A program made the translations under genes and the position numbers. From Pseudomonadota bacterium (lineage in GTDB: Bacteria > Pseudomonadota > Gammaproteobacteria > Pseudomonadales > Halieaceae), in NCBI GenBank assembly GCA_030591305.1, contig JAUVBI010000144.1:1-7992 (forward strand): a stretch of DNA of 7,992 nucleotides. The letters run 5' to 3'. Under the pieces are notes generated by a model. That model saw nothing but the letters and a program-made list of their open reading frames with translations, ran no database searches and was not told the DNA's origin. This document shows, one piece after another, positions 1 to 7,522 of this stretch. Positions within the stretch are counted from its first letter, which is position 1. The number at the start of each line of letters is the position of its first letter.

Positions 1-1079
<1,079 letters not shown>

Positions 1080-1084
1080 TTCAC

Positions 1085-2494
1085 TTGGAATACCTGCCTA
1101 TATACCTCGAACTCAAAGGCGCCAGCGTGCTGCTGGTGGGCGGCGGCAACGTGGGGACACGCAAGGCCCGGCTTCTGCTGTCTGCCGGGGCAGACCTGAC
1201 GGTTGTCGCACCGGAGATTAGCGAGGAGTTGGCAGGCCTGTTGGAACAGGCAGGTAGTACCTGGCTACAGACCACGTACGACATTGACGGTCACGGTAAA
1301 AAAGGCCTGGTTCACCTGTTTGGACACCTGACATTGGTAGTTGCCGCAACCCCCAATCACAGCGTCAACGAACATATTTCAAACGATGCCAGGGCCCACG
1401 GCATTCCTGTTAACGTGGTTGACTCTCCGGAGTTGTGCACCTTTATCTTTCCCTCGATTGTCGATCGCTCGCCCTTGCTTATCGCGATATCCAGCAGCGG
1501 GCGCAGCCCGGTTCTGGCCCGTTTGCTGCGCCGCAAAATTGAAGCCCTGGTGCCCGCAGCCTATGGTAGATTGGCCGATTTCGCAGGAAAAATGCGCGCT
1601 GTGGTAAAACAGCAAATACCCGAGCAGACACCCCGGCGATTGTTCTGGGAGGAGGCTGTAGAGGGTACCATCGGTGAATTGGTGTTGGCGGGACGGGATG
1701 CGCAGGCCGAGAAAAGGCTCTATGAGCAGTTGCAGGCGCGTGAACATTCACCCTGCGGGGAAGTCTACTTGATCGGTGCCGGGCCTGGCGACCCGGACCT
1801 GATGACCTTCAAGGCGGTGCGCTTACTACAAAGTGCAGATGTGGTGTTATATGACCGCCTGGTGTCGGATCCCATCGTCAATCTTGCCAGACGTGATGCC
1901 GAGCGCATCTATGTAGGCAAGGCCCGCTCGGATCACACTGTGCCACAACAGGAGATCAATCAACTGTTGGTAGATTTGGCGCTACAGGGCAAACGTGTTG
2001 TGCGGTTAAAGGGCGGTGACCCTTTTATTTTTGGTAGAGGCGGCGAAGAAATAGAACTGCTGGCGCAGCATAATATTCCCTTCCAGGTTGTTCCAGGCAT
2101 CACCGCAGCCAGCGGTGCGGCTTGTTACTCAGGCATCCCCCTGACCCACAGAGATTACGCCCAATCTGTACGTTTCGTTACAGGGCACCTGAAGGAGGGC
2201 AGCGTAGACCACGACTGGAGTCAGTTCCAAAATACCGCAGAGACCCTGGTTTTTTATATGGGTCTGGCCGGATTGCCCTTCATATGCGAGCAATTACAGG
2301 AGCACGGCCGCGCTGCAGATACACCCATCGCCCTGGTGGAGCGTGGCACCTTGATAGAACAGCGAGTTTTAATCGGCACATTGGCAACTATGGTGGACGT
2401 GGTCGCACGGGAACAACCCCGTGCGCCAACATTGATCATCGTGGGCGATGTGGTGAAACTGCATAAAGACCTCGCCTGGTTTGGTGAGGCCTGA
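1085..2494 (+). CDS. cysG: Siroheme synthase (SUMT / precorrin-2 dehydrogenase / sirohydrochlorin ferrochelatase)
   Basis: Converts uroporphyrinogen III to siroheme, the cofactor of sulfite and nitrite reductases, through two SAM methylations, NAD-dependent oxidation and iron insertion; cytoplasmic. The protein has 469 residues against 457 in E. coli CysG. Residues 1 to about 150 form the dehydrogenase/chelatase half, with an NAD-binding GGGNVG loop at 19-24 and VVDSP at 111-115; D113 matches the shared catalytic Asp104 of the enteric enzyme. S137 aligns with the Ser128 that is phosphorylated in Salmonella CysG. Residues from about 226 form the methyltransferase half (GAGPGDPDL at 231-239, YDRLV at 256-260, VRLKGGDPF at 306-314). 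D257 and K279 align with catalytic Asp248 and Lys270. About nine extra residues sit within 66-82, compared with E. coli. The start is TTG: MEYLPIYLELKG matches the E. coli N-terminus, and no ATG fits upstream. No clear ribosome binding site is visible, so translation may be coupled to serS. Confidence 0.98.
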   Translation: MEYLPIYLELKGASVLLVGGGNVGTRKARLLLSAGADLTVVAPEISEELAGLLEQAGSTWLQTTYDIDGHGKKGLVHLFGHLTLVVAATPNHSVNEHISNDARAHGIPVNVVDSPELCTFIFPSIVDRSPLLIAISSSGRSPVLARLLRRKIEALVPAAYGRLADFAGKMRAVVKQQIPEQTPRRLFWEEAVEGTIGELVLAGRDAQAEKRLYEQLQAREHSPCGEVYLIGAGPGDPDLMTFKAVRLLQSADVVLYDRLVSDPIVNLARRDAERIYVGKARSDHTVPQQEINQLLVDLALQGKRVVRLKGGDPFIFGRGGEEIELLAQHNIPFQVVPGITAASGAACYSGIPLTHRDYAQSVRFVTGHLKEGSVDHDWSQFQNTAETLVFYMGLAGLPFICEQLQEHGRAADTPIALVERGTLIEQRVLIGTLATMVDVVAREQPRAPTLIIVGDVVKLHKDLAWFGEA

Positions 2495-2496
2495 CG

Positions 2497-4587
2497 TTAT
2501 TTCCTGTCAGCGTAGCGCTGCTGCTTAAGCATCATGGTGTCGATCAGGATATTGCTGGCTTCTGTGAGTAGTACATCAGGCACCTCCTCAGCTTCTTCTT
2601 CAGCGTCAGAATCTGTCTCGGATTCTACATCTATATCGTCATCGGTAACTTCATCCTCATGCTCGTCCCAGGAGGCCAGTAATTCTTCCCCCTTGGCTGC
2701 GCGCAGCTTGTTCTCTATGGACAGTGCCTTCCCTTCCCGTGCTTCCCGTTCTGCGACCCGCAACTTCTGGTTCAGTGGCAACTCGGTAATAGTGCGCACT
2801 TCCTGGGCTAGTTCTACCTGCTCCTCCAGATAGATAAAGTCGGGGTTTTTAGCGCTGCGCTGTTCAAACAGGTCGGTTACCTTGGGTAAAATCGTGGTTA
2901 AGTCCTGATAGCGTCTATGGCGAACCGAATTGATCTTGTCCCAGTTGAGGGCGTGGTCCAGCGAGCTCTCGCCAATCTCCTCGGGGTCGTAAATAGAGGG
3001 GAAGGTAACATCCGGCACTACGCCGCGATGCTGGGTGCTTTCGCCGGAAATACGGTAGAACTTCGACTCGGTAATCTTGAGCTGTCCCTCGGTGAGGGGG
3101 ACAAGCGTCTGTACGGTACCCTTGCCAAATGACTGGTCGCCGACAATCAGGCCCCGGTCGTAATCCTGTATAGCCCCTGCAAAAATTTCTGATGCCGAAG
3201 CGCTGAGGCGATTGATCAATACCACCAGCGGGCCCTCGTAATAGGAGGAGCGCAAACGTTTTCCGTCGCGCCACACACGGCGGGAGGAGTGTCTTATCTG
3301 TACCGTGGGGCCGTACTCAATAAACAGCCCTGTTAACTCATTGGCTTCTTGCAGAGAGCCACCGCCGTTATTACGCAGGTCGATGACAATACCGTCCACG
3401 CCTTCCTCAACCAACTCATCGAGCAGCCTCTTAACGTCGCGGGTGGTACTTTTGTAATCTTTATCGCCACGGCGCATGGCCTCGAAGTCGATATAGAAGG
3501 CGGGGATATCAATAACGCCCACGGTCATTTCCTCGCCGTCAATAGGAATATCGAGGATTTGTTTCTGGGCACTTTGCTCTTCCAGCTTAACCTTGTTGCG
3601 CACGATGGTTATAGTTTTACGGCTGTCGGTAGACTTCGATTTGGCGGGTATTGTTTCCAGACGGACAATGGAGTCTTTGGGGCCGCGAATAAGTTTAACG
3701 ACTTCATCCAGGCGCCAACCGACCACATCTACCATCTCTCCTTCTGTTCCCTGGCCCACGGCAATAATTTTATCTGAGGGTTTCAAGTCACCCTGCTTGT
3801 CAGCGGGACCCTTGGCCACCAGGCGCGCAACCTTGGTGTATTCGTCTTCCCGTTGCAGTACGGCACCAATACCCTCAAGAGAGAGGCTCATATGAATATT
3901 AAAATTCTCAGAGCGACGGGGTGAAAAATAACTGGTGTGCGGATCGTATAGCTCGGTAAGGGCATTGGCATAAACCTGGAATACATCCTGTGAGTTGTAC
4001 TGCTTTACTCGGTTGAGTTGGTTGGTATAGCGTTTGACCAGAGTGGGGGAAATTTCGTCATCGTCTTTGTCTGCCAGTTTCAAGCTTAATACTTGATTTT
4101 TTATAGTTTTTCGCCAGCGCTCATCCATCTCTTTGCTATTGGCAGCCCACGCCCTGTCGTCTATATCCAGCGAATAGGATTCATCAAGGGTGAAGTCCAT
4201 TGCCTTGATATCGGTTTCCAGGTTTTCAATAAGACCTTCCAAACGGTGTTCCACACGAGACTGAAAGCGACTGAATATCTGGAAGCCCGCGTCCAGGTTT
4301 CCCTTGCGGGCATCGTTATCCAGTTGTTTTCTGTATTTTTGAAACTCTTCGACGTCAGCGCTGGTAAAGAACATTTTGGCCCCATCCAGGCTGTCAATGT
4401 ACGCATCAAGATGCTGTGAAGAGAGCTCATCGTTGTACTCCAGCTTGGCGTAATGGCGATTTTCCAACTGCTCGATCATCTCGACAACAGTTTCACTCTG
4501 TTCGTCGCTGTAGTTGATAACAGCCCAGCTTTGCAGGGAGACGAGGGTGAACAGCAGGGCAGTGGTAATACGAATAAATACTTTCAA
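2497..4587 (-). CDS. prc: Carboxy-terminal (tail-specific) protease Prc/Tsp, S41 family
   Basis: Periplasmic serine protease that degrades or trims proteins from the C-terminus. In E. coli it processes FtsI and controls peptidoglycan hydrolases such as MepS with the adaptor NlpI; I infer a similar envelope role here. It has 696 residues, near the family size. A signal peptide fits residues 1-22 (basic start, then LLFTLVSLQSWA). An N-terminal helical domain follows, then a PDZ domain at about 230-320 (LEGIGAVLQ at 237-245) and the S41 domain at about 350-530. The Ser-Lys dyad is S464 (SASASEIF) and K489 (SFGKGTVQ), with D475 at the position of E. coli Asp441; the spacing is the same as in E. 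coli. The C-terminal domain (DUF3340-like) carries an acidic stretch at 641-668. The start is TTG, chosen because it begins the signal peptide; the next Met is residue 37. Its stop lies 2 nt from the cysG stop on the other strand. Confidence 0.97.
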   Translation of the reverse strand: MKVFIRITTALLFTLVSLQSWAVINYSDEQSETVVEMIEQLENRHYAKLEYNDELSSQHLDAYIDSLDGAKMFFTSADVEEFQKYRKQLDNDARKGNLDAGFQIFSRFQSRVEHRLEGLIENLETDIKAMDFTLDESYSLDIDDRAWAANSKEMDERWRKTIKNQVLSLKLADKDDDEISPTLVKRYTNQLNRVKQYNSQDVFQVYANALTELYDPHTSYFSPRRSENFNIHMSLSLEGIGAVLQREDEYTKVARLVAKGPADKQGDLKPSDKIIAVGQGTEGEMVDVVGWRLDEVVKLIRGPKDSIVRLETIPAKSKSTDSRKTITIVRNKVKLEEQSAQKQILDIPIDGEEMTVGVIDIPAFYIDFEAMRRGDKDYKSTTRDVKRLLDELVEEGVDGIVIDLRNNGGGSLQEANELTGLFIEYGPTVQIRHSSRRVWRDGKRLRSSYYEGPLVVLINRLSASASEIFAGAIQDYDRGLIVGDQSFGKGTVQTLVPLTEGQLKITESKFYRISGESTQHRGVVPDVTFPSIYDPEEIGESSLDHALNWDKINSVRHRRYQDLTTILPKVTDLFEQRSAKNPDFIYLEEQVELAQEVRTITELPLNQKLRVAEREAREGKALSIENKLRAAKGEELLASWDEHEDEVTDDDIDVESETDSDAEEEAEEVPDVLLTEASNILIDTMMLKQQRYADRK

Positions 4588-4594
4588 AGTGATC

Positions 4595-4816
4595 TCACAT
4601 CTGGTTATTGTACAGCTGACGGTTTGTGCCAGCAGCTAAGTGTAACAGGGTCAGGGTCAATCCCCATCCCAAAGTAGCGACCGTAAAGTACAGCCAGCTC
4701 TCAGCATAGAGATATTCATTCCGACCAGAGGGAGTGGCATTAGTTCCGAGGCGGCATTTCGGACCTGGAAGGTGCCTACCTTTTGTACTAGCTCTGGGCC
4801 TTACATACGTCATCAA
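4595..4816 (-). CDS. Doubtful small ORF with one hydrophobic segment, upstream of prc
   Basis: A 73-codon frame fills most of the 200 nt between the rhodanese gene and prc. Its first 10 codons overlap the end of the rhodanese gene, and its TGA stop lies 7 nt before the prc start. Near the C-terminal half it encodes a plausible membrane segment (WLYFTVATLGWGLTLTLLHLA). Against it: there is no clear ribosome binding site, the first half is basic and featureless, and I recognise no family. It could be a small membrane protein or leader coupled to prc, or a chance frame over the prc 5' region. I favour chance. Confidence 0.15.
   Translation of the reverse strand: MMTYVRPRASTKGRHLPGPKCRLGTNATPSGRNEYLYAESWLYFTVATLGWGLTLTLLHLAAGTNRQLYNNQM
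4607..4612 (-). promoter_or_regulatory. prc: Possible -10 element of a prc promoter
   Basis: Read on the - strand, TACAAT matches five of six bases of the sigma-70 -10 consensus. The expected -35 position (CTGCTG at 17 nt spacing) is poor, and the implied leader to the TTG start would be only about a dozen bases. The 200-nt gap before prc makes a promoter likely somewhere here, but this exact site is weakly supported. No terminator for the upstream rhodanese gene is visible in this gap. Confidence 0.2.
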
Positions 4817-5135
4817 TACCGCAGGTAATAACCGTTACATCGTTGTATCCCAGCCGGTGCAACTGCTCTGCTGCCAGGGTGGCCCTGACGCCACTGGCGC
4901 AGTGGATGTATATGGGGTGCCCCGGCTCCTTGAACTTCTCCAGTGCCATCATCTCCAGCACACCGCGCGGGATGTTAATTGACCCGGCTGCGGGCTTGAC
5001 CTGCACTTCGCTGGGCTCCCTGACGTCAATAATGACACCGCTCTTGTCAGCACATTCGCTCATAGCCGTAGCAGCGTCCAGCAAGCGTAACTCTTCTCTT
5101 ACCTGGGCAATTAATTCGGGAACGGTCATGAGCAT
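4788..5135 (-). CDS. Single-domain rhodanese-like sulfurtransferase
   Basis: Likely a cytoplasmic carrier of sulfane sulfur (persulfide) or a thiosulfate/glutathione-persulfide sulfurtransferase; the true donor and acceptor cannot be read from sequence. The protein has 115 residues with no signal peptide or membrane segment, a common size for one rhodanese domain of the GlpE/PspE type. Family motifs appear in order: IIDVREPSE at 35-43, GSINIPRG at 51-58, and the active-site loop HCASGVRA at 78-85, with C79 as the persulfide-forming cysteine. Three other cysteines (C28, C105, C111) lie outside the loop. Of two nearby ATGs the upstream one is preferred, because GGAG sits 8 nt before it. It lies 84 nt downstream of dgkA with no terminator between, so it may be read from the exporter-dgkA transcript. 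I saw no convincing promoter of its own in 5136-5219. Confidence 0.93.
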   Translation of the reverse strand: MLMTVPELIAQVREELRLLDAATAMSECADKSGVIIDVREPSEVQVKPAAGSINIPRGVLEMMALEKFKEPGHPIYIHCASGVRATLAAEQLHRLGYNDVTVITCGIDDVCKAQS

Positions 5136-5219
5136 GGGGCAATCTCCAATATAAAGCTGTGTATGGTACTACAGGTGGGGCCGCCTTACTCACTCTTTAA
5201 CCGTGCAAGCAGCGCGAAT

Positions 5220-5591
5220 TTATCCGATATAATTGCCGCCGAGAATCGTCACCCAACACACTGTAACAATGGTCAGTGCCATGAATACGGTCGCCGATCC
5301 CATATCCTTGGCACGCCCTGAAAGCTCATGATGCTCGCTGCCAATGCGATCTACCACGGCCTCAATAGCGCTATTGGCCAGTTCAACGAGTAACAGTAGC
5401 AATAAAGGGACGCTCAGGAATAGGAACTGGCTTCCATCCCGGGCCAGCCAGGCCGCCAGGGGTATACCTACCACGGCCATAGCGAGTTCCTGACGAAATG
5501 CAGCTTCGTGCTTGAAGACGGCACAAAATCCTAGCCAGGAGTACTTTGTTGCATCTACAATGCGCGCGATGCCGGTTTTTCCAGGTTTCAT
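5220..5591 (-). CDS. dgkA: Diacylglycerol kinase, DgkA family
   Basis: Small inner-membrane kinase that phosphorylates diacylglycerol to phosphatidic acid with ATP. In Gram-negative bacteria it recycles the diacylglycerol released when phosphoglycerol head groups are moved to periplasmic glucans. It has 123 residues, close to the 122 of E. coli. An amphipathic N-terminal helix contains the conserved NEAAFRQE-like stretch (HEAAFRQE, 28-35). Three membrane helices follow, at about 36-50, 54-72 and 100-118. The signature ELANSAIEAVVDRIG (70-84) and the block ELSGRAKDMGSA (89-100) are nearly identical to E. coli. E77 is the expected catalytic base and E70 a metal-binding residue, both at the same precursor positions as in E. 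coli. The start ATG overlaps the exporter's TGA stop as ATGA, which suggests translational coupling; a weak AAGGG lies 12 nt upstream. Undecaprenol kinase, the Gram-positive relative, is less likely given this match. Confidence 0.97.
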   Translation of the reverse strand: MKPGKTGIARIVDATKYSWLGFCAVFKHEAAFRQELAMAVVGIPLAAWLARDGSQFLFLSVPLLLLLLVELANSAIEAVVDRIGSEHHELSGRAKDMGSATVFMALTIVTVCWVTILGGNYIG

Positions 5592-7399
5592 TGTGTTTTT
5601 ACACCCTTATGTGTGTCCTCATGTTTCTGCTGTGCCTGCCACAACGCAGCATAGTGACCAGCCCGCTTGAGTAGCTCATTATGGCTGCCCTGCTCGACAA
5701 TTTCGCCATGCTCGAGCACCACGATATTATCTGCGTCGATAATGGTAGAGAGGCGGTGTGCAATAACCAGGCTGGTATGGTCGCGGGCGATATCCCGCAG
5801 TGATGCAAGAATGGCCTGTTCAGACTTCGTATCCAGGGAGGATGTGGCTTCATCGAACACCAGAATCGGTGCACCCTTGAGTATGGTGCGTGCAATAGAA
5901 ACTCGCTGCTTCTCGCCCCCGGACAGCTTCAAACCTCGCTCACCTACCAGGGTATCGCCGCCCTCGGGTAATTGCTTGATCAGGTCGTCCAGATAGGCCA
6001 TCCGAATGGCTTCGGCAACATCATAATCGGAGGCCGAGGGGCGCCCATAACGCACATTTTCGTTGATAGTGTCATTAAAGAGCACCGTATCCTGAGGCAC
6101 AATTCCAACGGCGTGACGCAGGGAGTATTGCGTACACTGGCTGATATTCTGACCGTCGATTAGAACAGCACCCGCGCTGGGGTCATAAAAACGAAAAAGA
6201 AGCTTAACCAGAGTCGACTTACCTGCACCACTGGCACCAACCACGGCCACTTTCTGGCGGGGCCCAATATCAAAGCTTACATTCTTCAGTATTTGGCGAT
6301 CTGGCCCGTAGGAAAAACTGATATTATCAAATCGTATAGCTGCGGCCTGAACTGTTAACGCAGTAGCACCCTCGATATCAACAATAGCCGGATTGACATC
6401 CAGCAGCTCAAACATTTTTTCAATACTGACCATGGAGTTTCTGATTTCTCTATACACCATGCCGAGGAAACCCAGGGGCATAAAGAGTTGAATCATAAAC
6501 TGGTTGATCAGCACAAAGTCGCCCAGAGTTAGCGTGCCGTCCTGAACCTGGGTTGCCGCAAGTCCGATCATGCAGGTTTGCGCGATGGCAATGACCACTG
6601 CCTGCCCGCCATTCAACGTGAACAGGGAGAGGCGATTTTTACGTCGTGCCAATTCCCACTGTGCCAGCAATTTATCGTAGCGCTGAGCCTCAAACTCTTC
6701 ATTGGTAAAGTATTTCACCGTTTCGAAGTTGAGAAGACTGTCTACGGCGCGACTATTGCTGGAATTGTCTGCCTCGCGCAGTTCCCGTACAAACTGTGTG
6801 CGCCATTCGGTAGCACGGAAAGAAAACAAGCCGTAGGCGAATACCGCGACGGCCACGATGAGGGCAAAAGAAGGCCCGTAATTGAACAGTAATATGGCTA
6901 CTACCATAGCAATTTCAAACAGGGTAGGGGCAATGTTGAAGATAAAAAAGCGCAGTAAGAAACTGATGCCGTTGGTGCCGCGTTCCACATCCCGGGCCAG
7001 GGCACCGGTATGGCGATTGAGATGAAACTCCATGTCCAGGGCGTGAATATGCCGGAATACTCTCAAGCCTATTGTGCGCATGGCACGCTCGGTAACGCGG
7101 CCAAAAATAGTATCCCGCAATTCACCGAAAAATACCGTGGAAAAACGCGCTGCGCCATAAGCGAGAACAAGACCCATAAGCATGGCGGGAGCGGCCTGTT
7201 GTATGGACTGTGCGCCCAGGCTGTCTACAAGGTTCTTTAGAATAAAAGGAATGGCGAGAATAGAGCCCTTGGCGAGCAACAGGCAGAGCAGGGCGAGAGT
7301 CACCCGTCCCCGACTCTCCTTCAGGAAGGGCCAGATGCGACTGAGTAAATTCCAGTTTATTTTCTGGTTTGCTTCAATCTGATCGCTGCCGTGCTGCAT
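5588..7399 (-). CDS. ABC exporter, Atm1/ABCB7/HMT type (fused membrane and ATPase domains)
   Basis: Inner-membrane half-transporter of 603 residues, expected to act as a homodimer. The family moves glutathione-linked compounds (oxidised glutathione, glutathione polysulfides, metal-glutathione adducts), shown for mitochondrial Atm1 and Novosphingobium NaAtm1; the substrate here is inferred. Residues about 30-320 are the six-helix membrane domain. They contain the family hallmark SRAVDSLLNFETVKYF (216-231) and LNGGQ (262-266), whose Asn and Gln align with glutathione contacts in NaAtm1. The ATPase follows: Walker A GASGAGKST (388-396), Q-loop Q436, signature LSGGEKQR (492-499), Walker B ILVFDE (512-517), D-loop SLD (521-523) and switch H548, all intact. 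MsbA was considered, but the hallmark region fits Atm1/ABCB7. AGAGGG sits 8 nt before the chosen ATG. The gene is first in its transcription unit and overlaps dgkA by 4 nt. Confidence 0.93.
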   Translation of the reverse strand: MQHGSDQIEANQKINWNLLSRIWPFLKESRGRVTLALLCLLLAKGSILAIPFILKNLVDSLGAQSIQQAAPAMLMGLVLAYGAARFSTVFFGELRDTIFGRVTERAMRTIGLRVFRHIHALDMEFHLNRHTGALARDVERGTNGISFLLRFFIFNIAPTLFEIAMVVAILLFNYGPSFALIVAVAVFAYGLFSFRATEWRTQFVRELREADNSSNSRAVDSLLNFETVKYFTNEEFEAQRYDKLLAQWELARRKNRLSLFTLNGGQAVVIAIAQTCMIGLAATQVQDGTLTLGDFVLINQFMIQLFMPLGFLGMVYREIRNSMVSIEKMFELLDVNPAIVDIEGATALTVQAAAIRFDNISFSYGPDRQILKNVSFDIGPRQKVAVVGASGAGKSTLVKLLFRFYDPSAGAVLIDGQNISQCTQYSLRHAVGIVPQDTVLFNDTINENVRYGRPSASDYDVAEAIRMAYLDDLIKQLPEGGDTLVGERGLKLSGGEKQRVSIARTILKGAPILVFDEATSSLDTKSEQAILASLRDIARDHTSLVIAHRLSTIIDADNIVVLEHGEIVEQGSHNELLKRAGHYAALWQAQQKHEDTHKGVKTQ

Positions 7400-7444
7400 C
7401 CATTTTTCCCTCTGAGGTCACTAATGAAACTTGATAGACGTGTT

Positions 7445-7473
7445 GTGATACCCAGGCAAAATAGTACTGACAA
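7445..7473 (-). promoter_or_regulatory. Probable sigma-70 promoter for the ABC exporter-dgkA unit
   Basis: Read on the - strand, TTGTCA (five of six -35 bases; 7468-7473) is followed after exactly 17 nt by TATCAC (four of six -10 bases; 7445-7450). Transcription would start near 7438, leaving a leader of about 40 nt before the exporter ATG. It lies immediately after the terminator of the upstream gene, where a new promoter is expected. The weak -10 keeps this tentative. Confidence 0.4.
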
Positions 7474-7474
7474 T

Positions 7475-7505
7475 AAAAAAGGCGACACCTGATCCAGGTG
7501 TCGCC
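7475..7505 (-). terminator. Intrinsic terminator of the two-repeat protein gene
   Basis: A perfect 11-bp stem (arms 7481-7491 and 7495-7505, sequence GGCGACACCTG and its complement) encloses a 3-nt loop. On the - strand a run of six T follows at 7475-7480. It begins 17 nt after the TAA of the upstream gene. The T-run is only on the - strand side, so it acts for the - strand gene and separates it from the exporter-dgkA unit. Confidence 0.93.
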
Positions 7506-7522
7506 TTCGCAACGCAGTCGGC

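Noticed and set aside
3349..3777. 142-codon open frame on the + strand inside prc
   Set aside because: It lies wholly antisense to the conserved PDZ and protease regions of prc, has no family motif, and no upstream signals. Long antisense frames are common opposite genes of this base composition.
4587..4600. CRP-like palindrome before prc (TGTGA and TCAC on the - strand)
   Set aside because: The half-sites are separated by 2 nt instead of the 6 nt of a CRP site, and the match sits in the ribosome binding region. Chance is sufficient.
4640..4670. tRNA T-arm-like sequence and short GGGTCA direct repeat upstream of prc
   Set aside because: No acceptor stem or anticodon arm can be drawn around it, and a two-copy 6-mer is not significant.
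4745..4787. Short inverted repeats as a rhodanese terminator
   Set aside because: The stems are only 5 bp and no T-run follows on the - strand, so they do not form a credible intrinsic terminator.
5588..7399. Identification of the exporter as the lipid A flippase MsbA
   Set aside because: Adjacency to dgkA invites an envelope role, but the SRAVDSLLNFETVKYF hallmark and LNGGQ motif are those of the Atm1/ABCB7 family.
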